Positions 15,990-26,419 of a stretch of 55,668 bases of DNA are shown here, in pieces. The DNA is from an uncultured Eubacteriales bacterium. Its GTDB lineage: Bacteria > Bacillota > Clostridia > Peptostreptococcales > Anaerovoracaceae. The stretch lies in NCBI GenBank assembly GCA_902763505.1, contig CACWSO010000013.1:1-55668 (forward strand). The letters run 5' to 3'. The position numbers and the translations under genes are program-made. Position 1 is the first letter of the stretch; the number at the start of each line of letters is the position of its first letter. The notes below the pieces were generated by a model. It ran no database searches and was not told the origin of the DNA. It saw only the letters and a program-made list of their open reading frames with translations.

Positions 15990-18896
15990 ATGTATTGCAG
16001 TAAGTGCGGAAATCAAATTGCAGATGGATCAAGGTTTTGTAGCTTTTGCGGCGCACCTGTGGCAGAAGTGAACAGCTACGCCCCGGAAGTGGAAGTTCCG
16101 GCAGCAGCACCGGAGCCAGAGGTTGAAGCTCCGGCAGAACCGGAACCTGTGAGAAAACCTTTCATAGAGGAGATCAACTGGAATGTCAATGAGTATCCGG
16201 CTACAGACACAATCGAAAAGACAGACGATATAGATTTTGACTGGGGTGCGGACCCTGCCGAAATCAGAAGCAGATACACAAGGGAATATCCTGCAGAGGT
16301 GAAAGCGGAAGTCAATGAAAGAGCGGACGCCCTTAACGTCGAAGATCTGATCCCTTCCAAACCGGTACAGCCGGAGATGCCTGCGGCACCGGAAGTGCCG
16401 GATGATATCAGTGCTGCTGACAAAATCGACAAGTTCTATACCTTCAGCAGAAAGAATGAAGAATTCCAGCAGCTGCTCAACAAAGAATATGACAAGATCA
16501 AAGGCGGGAACCCGATAGAGCAGGAAAAGGCAATTGCAGATAAGGCAGCTGAGGAGAGATTCGAGGCAAGAGATAAAGAGCCTTCCATGGAAGCATTCCT
16601 GAGCAGAGAAGGAGTCAAGTACGAGCCGAAGGCATTCGAGTCAGATGTACTCGAGAGAATTGAAGCGCACGAAAGAGCTCTTGAGCAGAAGCGCGCGGAA
16701 GAAGAAGCTCGTCAGAAGATGATTGAAGAAGAGAGGGCAAAGGCTGAGGCAGAGATGAGAGCTGCTGAGGAAGCCCGTCTCAAAGCAGAACAGGAAGAGA
16801 GAGAGAGAATCGCAGCGGAGGCGAGAGCTCGCGCTGAGGAAGAAGTCAGAAGAGCTGAGGAAGCTGCAAGACTGGCAGCAGAAGAAGCAGCTAGAGCAGA
16901 AGAAGAAGCCACCAGACTGGAAGCGGAAGCAGCAGCAAAACTTGCCGCTGAGGAAGAAGCAAGAAGACTGGAGGATGCGAGAGAAGCCAAAGAAGCTGTC
17001 GAAGAAGCTAGACGCAAGACAGAAGAGAGAGAAAGAGCAGAAGCAGAGGCGAAGGCCAGAGCGGAAGAAGAAGCCCGCATCAAAGCTGAAGAAGAAGCGA
17101 GAGCAAAGGCGGAAGAGGAAGCAAGACTGGCAGCCGAAGAAGAAGCTAGAAGAAAAGAAGCAGAAGAAAAGGCGAGAATCGAGGCAGCAGAAGCACTCAG
17201 AGCCCAGCAGCAGGCTGAGAAGATCAGAGCGCAGCAGGAAGCTAGGCAGGCTGCCACCGAAAAGGAAAAGAGAATCGCAGAAATAGAGAGACGCCGTCAG
17301 GAAGAAGAAGAGCTCAAGAAGAATCTTGAGAAGAAGCAGGCGGATCTGCGTCTGCAGGCAGAATCTGCGGCAGCTGCTGAGGAGGCCAGAAAAGTTCTGG
17401 CAAGCACAAAGCAGATGAGAGAAGAGGAAGCTGCGAAAATCAGAGCGGCGATCGCCGGACTCAAGGGCGAAACAGTGAAACCGGAACCGGTGAAGCCGGC
17501 AGTTCCGGAAACGCCAGCAGCACCGAAGACATCGACAGCACCGACCATTCACTTCAGTGAAGATATATTCAAGGCAGCGATGGAAAAGGCAGAAGAACCT
17601 GTCGCAAAGGCAGTTGATGAGCCGACTATTGTTGCAAAACCGGAACCGAAGCCTGCACCTCAGGTCAGACCAAGTGTTTCAAGAGAAGAAGCAGCAAGGC
17701 AGGACGCCCACAGAGCAACACAGGCAGATCTCAGCAAGATGGCTCAGGCGAGGGCACAGTTCCTGGCTGAGTTTGGCATAGATCCGATTTCAGGAAAGGC
17801 TCCAGAAGAACCGAAACCGGCACCGGAACCTGTTCCTGCAACAGTAGAGGAACTGCTCGGTGAGAAGCCGGTAACCGGCAGAGAGACGATGATCTCTAAG
17901 GCAATCGACAACATCCAGACGAAGACTGTCAGCAAAGAAGATGTTATCAGAGGGCTTGAAAACACAAGAAGAATCAGCAAAGACGAACTGAAGGCTGTTG
18001 AAGTGATTCCGGCTGAAGAGATGGAAGCGCAGCCGCTCAGAAGTATTGACGAAATACAGCACACAAAGACTGTAGAAGAAATGCTGGAAGAGTTATCCTC
18101 ACCAGCCGTTACAAGCGAACTGGGATCAGTTCTGTTTGGTCAGCAGCAGTCTGCACCGCAGCCGGAACCTGAAGATGAAGCATTCACACTTGCGGATGTA
18201 GCATCAGGTGAAGCGGCTGAGACAGAGCCGGAAGAAGTCGCTGAGCCGGTAGTGGAACCAGCCGTACCGGAGCCGGAAGTTGAAGTTACACCAGTTCCGG
18301 AACCGGAAGTGGCCCCAATCGAGGAGCCGGCGGTTCCTGAAGAAACGGAAGAACCTGTCGTTGGTGATGAGCCGGAAATTGCGGAAGGTCTCGTCGCGAA
18401 GGAAGAACCGGAAGCGGTTCCTGATGAAGTCATGAGCGAGGGATTAAAGCCTGGCTTGAATGATACGATGGTCATGACAGGACTGGACATTGAGAAGGAT
18501 GCAGATGATAGTTTCGCAAACTATGGCGAGGAAGAAGCAGAGCAGCTGAGACAGATGCAGCAGGCAGAAGCAGTTGCAGAAGAAGTGGCTGCAGCACCTG
18601 CAGAGGTGGTTGAAACCGTGGAAACTGCAGTTCCTGCCGTTGAAGAAACAGCGGAAGTAGCAATAGAAGAAAAACCAGTGAAAGCAAAGGGCGGAGCAGG
18701 AAGAACCATACTCAAAGTCCTGCTCGTGATCCTGATTATCATATTTGTCATTGAGCTGGCCGGTATCGGAATCAAGTGGCTGGCACCTGACAGCGGAGCA
18801 GCTGAATTCATAGACAATCAGCTGAACAAAGTTATTCACCTTATTACCGGAAGTGAAATCGATTATCAGGTTCCGGGAGTTGACTACGAAGTATAG
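15990..18896 (+). CDS. Zinc-ribbon / long coiled-coil / C-terminally anchored membrane protein
   Basis: A 968-residue mosaic protein with no known full-length relative that I can name. An N-terminal zinc ribbon (Cys3-x2-Cys6 and Cys17-x2-Cys20) is followed by an acidic linker. A very long Ala/Glu/Arg-rich helix comes next (about residues 215-490, heptads such as EEARLKAEEEAR), then a Pro/Glu-rich region (about 500-840), and one membrane helix near 905-930 (VLLVILIIIFVIELAGIGI) with a short tail. With an N-terminal zinc ribbon and C-terminal anchor the bulk is probably cytoplasmic, a tail-anchored layout. AGGAGG lies 10 nt before the ATG. The function is unknown; a scaffold is plausible. Confidence 0.8.
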   Translation: MYCSKCGNQIADGSRFCSFCGAPVAEVNSYAPEVEVPAAAPEPEVEAPAEPEPVRKPFIEEINWNVNEYPATDTIEKTDDIDFDWGADPAEIRSRYTREYPAEVKAEVNERADALNVEDLIPSKPVQPEMPAAPEVPDDISAADKIDKFYTFSRKNEEFQQLLNKEYDKIKGGNPIEQEKAIADKAAEERFEARDKEPSMEAFLSREGVKYEPKAFESDVLERIEAHERALEQKRAEEEARQKMIEEERAKAEAEMRAAEEARLKAEQEERERIAAEARARAEEEVRRAEEAARLAAEEAARAEEEATRLEAEAAAKLAAEEEARRLEDAREAKEAVEEARRKTEERERAEAEAKARAEEEARIKAEEEARAKAEEEARLAAEEEARRKEAEEKARIEAAEALRAQQQAEKIRAQQEARQAATEKEKRIAEIERRRQEEEELKKNLEKKQADLRLQAESAAAAEEARKVLASTKQMREEEAAKIRAAIAGLKGETVKPEPVKPAVPETPAAPKTSTAPTIHFSEDIFKAAMEKAEEPVAKAVDEPTIVAKPEPKPAPQVRPSVSREEAARQDAHRATQADLSKMAQARAQFLAEFGIDPISGKAPEEPKPAPEPVPATVEELLGEKPVTGRETMISKAIDNIQTKTVSKEDVIRGLENTRRISKDELKAVEVIPAEEMEAQPLRSIDEIQHTKTVEEMLEELSSPAVTSELGSVLFGQQQSAPQPEPEDEAFTLADVASGEAAETEPEEVAEPVVEPAVPEPEVEVTPVPEPEVAPIEEPAVPEETEEPVVGDEPEIAEGLVAKEEPEAVPDEVMSEGLKPGLNDTMVMTGLDIEKDADDSFANYGEEEAEQLRQMQQAEAVAEEVAAAPAEVVETVETAVPAVEETAEVAIEEKPVKAKGGAGRTILKVLLVILIIIFVIELAGIGIKWLAPDSGAAEFIDNQLNKVIHLITGSEIDYQVPGVDYEV

Positions 18897-18921
18897 CCAT
18901 AATCAAGGAGGTTAAAAAGAA

Positions 18922-21900
18922 TTGGAGAGCACTAACACAAACATGAATGCAGGCAAGAAGAAGAGAAAGATAGGAGTCAAAGGCATTATCATTATCGTAC
19001 TTCTCATAGTACTTGTCTTTGTCCTTCTCATCAGATGGCTGACAGATCTTATGTGGTTCAATGATCTGTCCTATATTTCTGTATTTCTGACAAAACTGTT
19101 CACTCAGCTGAAGATAGGAATACCGACGTTCATTGTGGTAACGTTCCTGGCGTACATCTATCTGAAGTTCATCAAGAAAGGATATGTGCACAGGGTCGAA
19201 TCAGATGAACTGCCTGACAACAAGAAACTGAACCTTATCACTTGGGGGCTTGCGGGAGCCTTTGGTGTTATCACCACTTATTTCGCAGTCACCAGACTGT
19301 GGTTCCAGACGCTGCAGTTCACCAACAGTACGGATTTTGACATCAAAGATCCGCTGTACAACATAGACATCTCTTTCTATGTATTCAAACTGAACTTCAT
19401 TGAACAGCTGAACCAGATTGTAATATTGCTGATTGTTGCTTTTGCACTACTCACATTTATTTATTACTCTGTTCTGCTGTCAGTCAGAACGCCGAGAATC
19501 TTTGAGGCGGTTGAAGAGGATACGGAACCGGAAGAGGCGGAGCCTGCTGATGAGTTCCAGTACGATGACGAAGAAGACGAGTACGAATACGAAGAAGACA
19601 GATACACCGGCGGAGAAGGCGGACGCCCGATCGATGACAATCCGTTCAGTGAAATCAACGATATGTTTGGCAAGTTCACCAAGCAGTTCACCGGCGGCGG
19701 TCAGCAGGGCAGAGGCCAGCAGGGCGGCGGTATGTTCGGCAACATGTTCGGCGGCGGACGTCCTCAGCAGAAGCGCCCGGCGAAGAAGACCACGCAGGTG
19801 GATAATCAGAATGTGAAGATGATTCTGCACATCGCTGAGAAGCAGCTCATCGTCGTTGGCGTGCTGTTCTTCCTGATGATCGGCGTATACTTCCTGCTCA
19901 AGCAGTTTGACCTGCTCTTCGGCAACACAGCCGGCGGAGCCGTTTACGGCGCAGGATTCACAGATGTTAACATCACACTCTGGATGTACCGCATCCTCAT
20001 CGTACTGTCCGTATTTGCGGCCATCGGAGTTGCATATGGTATTTCCAAGAAGAAGTTCAAACCGGCAGCAGTTGTCCCGGCCCTCATGATCGCAATTGGT
20101 CTCCTGGGAACAGGTGTTGGACTTGTTGTCCAGAACTTCATCGTATCTCCTGACGAAATCAACAAGGAGAGCAAATACCTTGAGAGAAATATCGAATACA
20201 CCCAGTACGCGTATGGACTTGACGGTGTAAACATCAAGGCTTTCAAGGCGACGGAGGATTTGACCAGCAACGATATCGCCAAGAACGAAGAGACGATTTC
20301 CAATATCAGAATCAACGACTATGCTCCGGCCAAGAAGTTCTACAACCAGACACAGAGTATCAGACAGTACTACGACTTCAATGACGTAGACGTCGACAGA
20401 TACACGATCAACGGGGATTACACCCAGACATTCCTCTCAGCAAGAGAGATCAACGAAGAAAAGATCAGTAACACCTGGCTGAACAGACATCTGAAGTACA
20501 CCCACGGATATGGCGCGACCCTTTCCAGAGTAGATAAGATCACCGCCAGCGGTCAGCCGGATATGCTGATTCAGAACATCCCTCCTGAATCCGCTGTAGA
20601 TGTACAGATCACGGATCCTGAAATCTATTTCGGAGAGAGCACGAACGACTACGTTCTTGTTAATACAGACGAGGATGAATTCGACTATCCTGACGGAAAC
20701 AGCAACAAGTACTGTCAGTATAAGGCAGATAACGGAATCAAGATGAATCTGCTCACAAGATTCATGTTCTCCGTAAGAGAAAAATCCCTCAAGATGCTGG
20801 TATCCGGCAACATCAACAGCGATTCCAAGATTCTGATCAACAGAAACATCGCGACAAGAGTACACGAGATCATGCCTTATCTTGATTACGATGAGGATCC
20901 ATACATGATCACAGTTGACGGACATCTCTATTGGATCGTCGATGCGTATACTGCAACCAACAGATATCCTTATTCAGAACCTTACAGTGAAGAGACGGAT
21001 GTCGACTATGTAAGAAACTCCATTAAGGTTGTCATTGATACATACACTGGTGAGACCAACTACTACATCGTCGACCCAACAGATCCGATCGCTCAGACAT
21101 TCCAGAACATTTACCCGAAGCTCTTCAAGGATTTCAAGGAAATGCCGGAAGGTATCAGAGCGCACATCAGATATCCGGGAACTCTGCTGAACATTCAGGC
21201 TCAGATTTACCAGAGATATCACATGAACGATGTTAAGGTATTCTATCAGAATGAGGACCTGTGGCAGATCGCCAGCGAAATCTACGGAACGGAAGAGCAG
21301 TCCATGACGCCGAACTACTACATCATGAAGCTGCCGGGTGAACAGAGTGCAGAATTTGTTAACTCCATTCCGTTCACACCGAAGGACAAGAAGAACATGA
21401 TGGGTCTTCTGGTAGCGAGAAACGATGGCGATAACTACGGTAAGCTGGTGCTCTATCAGATGCCGAAGAGCAAGATCGTTTACGGTCCAATGCAGGTCGA
21501 GGCACAGATCGACCAGAATACAGAGATCTCCAAGGAATTCTCACTGTGGAATTCATCCGGATCAACATACAGCAGAGGAAACCTCTTCGTTATTCCTATC
21601 GAAGACTCACTGCTCTATGTAGAACCTGTATATCTGGAAGCTACGAACTCCAGTATTCCTGAAGTTAAGAGAGTTATCGTAGTATTTGGAGATGACATTG
21701 CGTACGAACCGACGCTTGCAGAAGCACTCAACTCCATGTTCGGAGAAGGAAGTGCTCATGAGAGCAAGGGCAGCGAAGAAGCAGGAGATAATGAGGGCAA
21801 GTCTGAAGGACCTGCTGAAATGTCTCAGACAGAGCTGATCCAGGCAGCACAGGCTGCTTACGATGAGGCTCAGGAAGCACTTGCTGACGGCAATTGGGCA

Positions 21901-21957
21901 GAGTACGGCAAGCACATGGATGAGCTTGAGCAGTATCTGAACAAGCTCGTGAAATAA
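18922..21957 (+). CDS. UPF0182 (COG1615) family membrane protein
   Basis: A 1011-residue member of UPF0182, a family of large bacterial membrane proteins without known function. It begins with a basic stretch and a hydrophobic helix (about 20-42), the conserved DLMWFNDLSYISVF segment, further helices to about residue 180, a charged and Gly/Gln-rich insertion (about 195-295, with GGGMFGNMFGGG), more helices to about 415, and a large extracellular domain (about 420-930). The end has an acidic linker and a helical tail. AAGGAGGT stands 9 nt before TTG 18922, so TTG is preferred over ATG 18943. Confidence 0.85.
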   Translation: MESTNTNMNAGKKKRKIGVKGIIIIVLLIVLVFVLLIRWLTDLMWFNDLSYISVFLTKLFTQLKIGIPTFIVVTFLAYIYLKFIKKGYVHRVESDELPDNKKLNLITWGLAGAFGVITTYFAVTRLWFQTLQFTNSTDFDIKDPLYNIDISFYVFKLNFIEQLNQIVILLIVAFALLTFIYYSVLLSVRTPRIFEAVEEDTEPEEAEPADEFQYDDEEDEYEYEEDRYTGGEGGRPIDDNPFSEINDMFGKFTKQFTGGGQQGRGQQGGGMFGNMFGGGRPQQKRPAKKTTQVDNQNVKMILHIAEKQLIVVGVLFFLMIGVYFLLKQFDLLFGNTAGGAVYGAGFTDVNITLWMYRILIVLSVFAAIGVAYGISKKKFKPAAVVPALMIAIGLLGTGVGLVVQNFIVSPDEINKESKYLERNIEYTQYAYGLDGVNIKAFKATEDLTSNDIAKNEETISNIRINDYAPAKKFYNQTQSIRQYYDFNDVDVDRYTINGDYTQTFLSAREINEEKISNTWLNRHLKYTHGYGATLSRVDKITASGQPDMLIQNIPPESAVDVQITDPEIYFGESTNDYVLVNTDEDEFDYPDGNSNKYCQYKADNGIKMNLLTRFMFSVREKSLKMLVSGNINSDSKILINRNIATRVHEIMPYLDYDEDPYMITVDGHLYWIVDAYTATNRYPYSEPYSEETDVDYVRNSIKVVIDTYTGETNYYIVDPTDPIAQTFQNIYPKLFKDFKEMPEGIRAHIRYPGTLLNIQAQIYQRYHMNDVKVFYQNEDLWQIASEIYGTEEQSMTPNYYIMKLPGEQSAEFVNSIPFTPKDKKNMMGLLVARNDGDNYGKLVLYQMPKSKIVYGPMQVEAQIDQNTEISKEFSLWNSSGSTYSRGNLFVIPIEDSLLYVEPVYLEATNSSIPEVKRVIVVFGDDIAYEPTLAEALNSMFGEGSAHESKGSEEAGDNEGKSEGPAEMSQTELIQAAQAAYDEAQEALADGNWAEYGKHMDELEQYLNKLVK

Positions 21958-21972
21958 CAATAAGAGAGTAGT

Positions 21973-23895
21973 ATGCTTGAATTTGATTTCGACAGAATGC
22001 TCTACACTATACCAGCAGATAAGCACAGCGAAGAAGAAATCCGGGGGGCTTTAACAGCCCACCCGGAGATTAAATTTATATCTGTTGTAGGTATCGATGT
22101 AGGGGGAAATGATACAGACGAAAAAATTCCTGTTGAGGAGTTCCTTAAGGACATAGAAGGGTTCCTGAAGAATGGCGTGCAGACTGACGGCTCTTCCGTT
22201 GTACTGCCTAAGATTGCAGATCTCAATAACGGTAAGGTAGATATCATACCTGACCGCACCGTCAATTGGTTCGTAGATCACAACTTCAACTACACAGACC
22301 CGGAGACAGGACTTCCAATCGGCACCCTCCGCATTCCATCCAGCCTGATCCACAATGAATCAGACAGAGTGGGATCCAGGGTGATACTTCGTGACGCTGT
22401 TTTTAACTTCAAGGAAGACCTGCTGGAGCTTTTGAAAGAGAATCCATACGTGTTCGATTATATGGATATCGATAGTGTGGATGATATCGAGAAACTGGAC
22501 ATCACTGCCGCCACAGAGCTGGAGTTCTGGGTGAAGACACCGGATGATGACGCTGACAGAGAGCAGCTATCAACGGCCCAGATGCTGAAGGAGCAGTATT
22601 GGAAGAGAACGACAGGACCTGTAAGAACGGCTCTGGAAGAAGCACTGCAGGTTTTGCAGAGATACGGATTTGAAGTGGAAATGGGCCATAAAGAGGTCGG
22701 TGGCGTCAAAGCCAAGTTCGGCAACTCCGGACGTTACGACCATGTTATGGAACAGCTGGAGATCGATTGGAAGTATTCCACGGCAGTTCAGGCAGCGGAT
22801 AATGAGAACCACATCAAGTATGTCGTAAGAGATATCTTCAGAAGATACGGACTCGACGTTACCTTTATGGCAAAACCAATAGAAGGCGTTGCCGGAAGCG
22901 GAGAACATACACACATGGGTGTTGCCGCTGTGCTGAAAGACGGAAGAAGAGTGAACCTCTTTTCACCGGCGCCGGAAGATGCTGACAAGCAGTTCCTCAG
23001 CCCGGTAGGATTCGGAGCGTTGATGGGGCTGCTGAAGAACTACGATGTAATCAATCCGTTCGTCAGCTCAACCAACGATGCGTTCAACAGACAGAAGCCG
23101 GGTTATGAAGCGCCTGTCTGCGTTGTTACGTCTCTTGGACACGACGCCAGAATGCCGTCCCGTAACAGAACGGTCCTCGTAGGTCTCGTCAGGGAGCTTG
23201 AGAATCCGCTCGCTACGAGATTTGAGCTGAGATCTCCGAACCCGATGAGCAACACATATCTTGTTCTGGCTGCATCCTATATGGCCATGCTGGATGGCAT
23301 CAAGGAAGCCCTTGAGCACAGCAAGACGCCGGAGGATCTGGAAAAATCACTTTCAAAGGAATACGGCGAAGAAGATTTCTATCTGGATAAAGACAGAGTG
23401 TACAGAAGTGAGCTCAATGTCTTCGATGACTTCACTGAGGAAGAGAGGACCAAGTTCTTCGGAGAAGTTCCAAGGACCGTATGGGAGAACATGTGCGCCT
23501 TTGACAAGTATCCGGAGAAGCTGGAAATCTTTAAGAGAGATGACGTTATGACAGATATGGCGCTCCTCTCTTACAAGGAAGCCGTCCTCGGACAGTGGTC
23601 CATGGAGCTGCAGGGAAGAATCGTTCCAGAAACGATGGATTTGCTTCGCCACTGCAGAAAGATGCACAAGGAAGAAGACTGTGTGGATTACGACCGTCAC
23701 TATTGGGGCAAGTTCGTAAGAATCCGCAACTATATCGGCAAGAACACACTGGAAGATATTTGTCTTCTGACTCAGATTATCGACGCCCTCGAGGCAGGAG
23801 ATTATGCAAAGGCATCCGATCTGCAGATTGAAATGCAGGAAAAGGTCGAAGAGATGAGAGACCTTTATGTGAAATACAGAAAGAACTTATTTTAG
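21973..23895 (+). CDS. Glutamine synthetase family protein, long form
   Basis: A 640-residue glutamine synthetase-type enzyme (ATP + glutamate + ammonia to glutamine). The catalytic domain is clear: TELEFWV metal site, [15 protein letters not shown] (His ligand for gamma-phosphate), [31 protein letters not shown], and [17 protein letters not shown]. It exceeds GSI-alpha (about 440-470) by some 170 residues, mainly a helical C-terminal extension, so it fits a long clostridial subgroup. Whether glutamine or another gamma-glutamyl product is made cannot be read. It follows UPF0182 by 15 nt and precedes serS by 20 nt. Confidence 0.82.
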   Translation: MLEFDFDRMLYTIPADKHSEEEIRGALTAHPEIKFISVVGIDVGGNDTDEKIPVEEFLKDIEGFLKNGVQTDGSSVVLPKIADLNNGKVDIIPDRTVNWFVDHNFNYTDPETGLPIGTLRIPSSLIHNESDRVGSRVILRDAVFNFKEDLLELLKENPYVFDYMDIDSVDDIEKLDITAATELEFWVKTPDDDADREQLSTAQMLKEQYWKRTTGPVRTALEEALQVLQRYGFEVEMGHKEVGGVKAKFGNSGRYDHVMEQLEIDWKYSTAVQAADNENHIKYVVRDIFRRYGLDVTFMAKPIEGVAGSGEHTHMGVAAVLKDGRRVNLFSPAPEDADKQFLSPVGFGALMGLLKNYDVINPFVSSTNDAFNRQKPGYEAPVCVVTSLGHDARMPSRNRTVLVGLVRELENPLATRFELRSPNPMSNTYLVLAASYMAMLDGIKEALEHSKTPEDLEKSLSKEYGEEDFYLDKDRVYRSELNVFDDFTEEERTKFFGEVPRTVWENMCAFDKYPEKLEIFKRDDVMTDMALLSYKEAVLGQWSMELQGRIVPETMDLLRHCRKMHKEEDCVDYDRHYWGKFVRIRNYIGKNTLEDICLLTQIIDALEAGDYAKASDLQIEMQEKVEEMRDLYVKYRKNLF

Positions 23896-23915
23896 CAGTA
23901 AACCGGAGGTTATTC

Positions 23916-25190
23916 ATGCTGGACATTAAAAGAATTAGAGAAGATTTTGACGGAGTAAAGAAAGCTGTTGAGTCCAGAGGCAAAGGCGATTTCGGAATCG
24001 AAAAGGTAAGAGAGTACGACCTGAAGAGGCGCGAGATCCTCGCCAAGGTCGAACAGATGAAGAATGAGCAGAAGACGAAGTCAAAGCAGATTCCTGTCAT
24101 GAAGAAGAATGGGGAAGATACGACTGAGCTCATGGCAGAGATGAAGAAACTCAGTGATGAGATCAAGGAACTGGATGGCCAGGTAAGCGATGCAGAGGCG
24201 AATCTGAAGGACGCTCTGCTGGGAGTTCCAAACACACCATACAAGGATGTGCAGGAAGGGCTTGACGATTCCGATAATGTTGAACTCAGAAGATGGGGCG
24301 AGCCGACAGAATTTGATTTTGAAGCGAAGGCCCACTGGGATATCGGCGAAGACCTTGATATTCTTGACTTCGAAAGAGCAGCCAAGATTGCCGGCGCCAG
24401 ATTCACCGTTTACAAGGGACTTGGTGCCCGTCTTGAGCGGTCCGTCATCAACTTCATGCTGGATCTGCATACAGAGGAGCATGGATATACAGAGATCCTG
24501 CCTCCGTTCATGGTCAACAGAATGGCAATGACAGGAACAGGACAGCTTCCGAAGTTTGAAGAAGATATGTTCTATGTTCCCCAGAAGGATTTCTTCCTGA
24601 TTCCAACGGCAGAAGTTCCGGTAACGAATCTGTACGACAATGAAATCCTGAGCGCTGACCAGCTGCCGATCTATCACACGGCGTACACTCCTTGCTTCAG
24701 AGCCGAGGCGGGAAGCGCAGGCCGTGATACGAGAGGCCTCATCCGTCAGCATCAGTTCCAGAAGGTCGAAATGGTCAAGTTCGTAAAGCCGGAAGATTCC
24801 TATGCAGAGCTGGAGTCACTGACCGACAATGCGGAAGAAGTACTCAGAAAGCTGAACATTCCGTTCAGAGTGGTAAGGCTTTCCACGGGAGACCTCGGAT
24901 TCTCATCAGCAATGACTTATGACGTTGAAGTATGGATGCCGAGCTACGGAAGATACGTAGAAATCTCATCCTGCTCCAACTTCGAAGACTTCCAAGCGAG
25001 AAGAGCGAACATCAGATTCAGACCGGAAGAAAAAGGCAAACCTGAATTCGTACACACCCTCAACGGAAGCGGGCTGGCAGTTGGCAGAACAGTCGCAGCG
25101 ATATTGGAGAATTACCAGCAGGCGGATGGATCAGTCGTGATTCCTGAAGCGCTCAGAGAGTACATGGGCACAGATAGAATCACAAAGTAA
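23916..25190 (+). CDS. serS: Seryl-tRNA synthetase
   Basis: A 424-residue class II synthetase that charges tRNA-Ser (and tRNA-Sec) with serine. The N-terminal coiled-coil arm (about residues 28-100) recognises the tRNA long variable arm. Motif 2 appears as [20 protein letters not shown] with FQKVE, and motif 3 as [18 protein letters not shown]. Length is typical. CGGAGG lies 10 nt before the ATG. There is no T-box leader, because the gap to the upstream gene is only 20 nt. Confidence 0.97.
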   Translation: MLDIKRIREDFDGVKKAVESRGKGDFGIEKVREYDLKRREILAKVEQMKNEQKTKSKQIPVMKKNGEDTTELMAEMKKLSDEIKELDGQVSDAEANLKDALLGVPNTPYKDVQEGLDDSDNVELRRWGEPTEFDFEAKAHWDIGEDLDILDFERAAKIAGARFTVYKGLGARLERSVINFMLDLHTEEHGYTEILPPFMVNRMAMTGTGQLPKFEEDMFYVPQKDFFLIPTAEVPVTNLYDNEILSADQLPIYHTAYTPCFRAEAGSAGRDTRGLIRQHQFQKVEMVKFVKPEDSYAELESLTDNAEEVLRKLNIPFRVVRLSTGDLGFSSAMTYDVEVWMPSYGRYVEISSCSNFEDFQARRANIRFRPEEKGKPEFVHTLNGSGLAVGRTVAAILENYQQADGSVVIPEALREYMGTDRITK

Positions 25191-25250
25191 CGGTCGGTAA
25201 CTGGCTGGATAATCGGTAGAAACCAAACAGTAGATAGGAAGGTTTTTCTT

Positions 25251-26288
25251 ATGCTTGAGAATATAAGAGCATATAAAAAAATGTATATAGCGCTTTTGGT
25301 TGCGTTGGCGTTTGCTGTAGCAGGCGCGTTTACATTTAACATGCTTGTTAAGCCTTATGCGGTCTATGCGGATGGCACCAAGGTTGAAGATCCTTGTATC
25401 GTCTCCGCTGATGGCAAGGAACTGTTCATTGTTGAGAATCCTGAAATCGCCGGTGATGTCATCCGTGATGTCATGGAGAGCTACGTAGCGGAAGACGGGG
25501 ATCTGGATTCCATTCAGATCGATGAGCAGCTGAAGATCGAAGACAAGACACTCTTCGTCGGTGTCAAACCTCCAAGAGTTCTTACAAAAGAAGAAGCGGT
25601 CGACAAGATCGTTGCAGCCAATGATGCTGATAATCCAATGATCCATGTCACGACAAAGACGAATGTGGATGTCACAGAGAAAGTGGAACCGGAAACAGTT
25701 TATGAAAAGACAGATAATCTCTATTCCGGCAACATGGAACTTAAGAGTGCAGGAGCAGAAGGTGAAAAAATCGTAACCAACGAAGTCACTCAGGTCAACG
25801 GCGTAGAGACAGATGTGGAAGCGGTGAACGAAAAGGTCACAGAAGATCCTGTGGACAAGGTCATTTATCTGGGAACAAAATCAAGGCCTGCAGATACAGC
25901 TTGGCAGGATTACAGCGGTTCCATCCTCGGTGAGGATAACGGAATCGAAATGGTCAACTACGGCATGCAGTTCGTTGGAAATCCTTACAGATATGGCGGA
26001 ACAAGCCTGACCAATGGAACAGACTGTTCAGGATTTATCTATGCGATTTATAATCACTTTGGATATAACGTTCCGCGACTTGGATTCTACAAGATGGGCA
26101 AAGGCGTCTGCCTCGACGAAGCGAAGCCGGGAGATGTCGTTTACTACCCTGGTCACTATGCGATGTACGCAGGTGATGGCAAGATCGTTCACGCATATAA
26201 CTCCCGCGCAGGAATCTGCGTGAGCAATGTGCATGCACCGGGAAGAATTCTTACAATCAGAAGATTTGTAGACGAGCCAGTCGAGTAA
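25251..26288 (+). CDS. Secreted G5-domain NlpC/P60 cell-wall hydrolase
   Basis: A 345-residue protein. One N-terminal hydrophobic helix (residues 12-33) serves as signal peptide or anchor. The middle holds a G5-like beta domain (about 125-215, with EKIVTNEVTQVNG). The C-terminal NlpC/P60 domain carries the catalytic Cys259 (TDCSGF), His302 (GHYAMYAG) and His314 (KIVHAYN). Such enzymes cut peptidoglycan stem peptides, usually after gamma-D-glutamyl. AGGAAGG lies upstream of the ATG, and a terminator follows the gene. Confidence 0.88.
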   Translation: MLENIRAYKKMYIALLVALAFAVAGAFTFNMLVKPYAVYADGTKVEDPCIVSADGKELFIVENPEIAGDVIRDVMESYVAEDGDLDSIQIDEQLKIEDKTLFVGVKPPRVLTKEEAVDKIVAANDADNPMIHVTTKTNVDVTEKVEPETVYEKTDNLYSGNMELKSAGAEGEKIVTNEVTQVNGVETDVEAVNEKVTEDPVDKVIYLGTKSRPADTAWQDYSGSILGEDNGIEMVNYGMQFVGNPYRYGGTSLTNGTDCSGFIYAIYNHFGYNVPRLGFYKMGKGVCLDEAKPGDVVYYPGHYAMYAGDGKIVHAYNSRAGICVSNVHAPGRILTIRRFVDEPVE

Positions 26289-26309
26289 ATGAAATATAGT
26301 TAATATAAA

Positions 26310-26357
26310 GCAGGCCTTGATTGGTACAGTAAAAACTGTCAATTGGCCTGTTTTTTA
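26310..26357 (+). terminator. Intrinsic terminator after the NlpC/P60 gene
   Basis: CAGGCC (26311-26316) pairs with GGCCTG (26345-26350); an inner ACAGT-AAAA-ACTGT stem lies in the loop. TTTTTT follows. Confidence 0.8.
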
Positions 26358-26419
26358 TTGGAGGTAAACGCTGTAAACTAGAAAAGAGTAGTTCTATCAA
26401 AAACAATCTTCCTCATAAG

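Noticed and set aside
16641-17552. Minus-strand Cys/Ser/Phe-rich frame opposite the coiled-coil region
   Set aside because: A by-product of the Ala/Glu/Arg codon bias of the + strand gene.
23896-23915. T-box before serS
   Set aside because: Only 20 nt separate it from the upstream gene; there is no room for the element.
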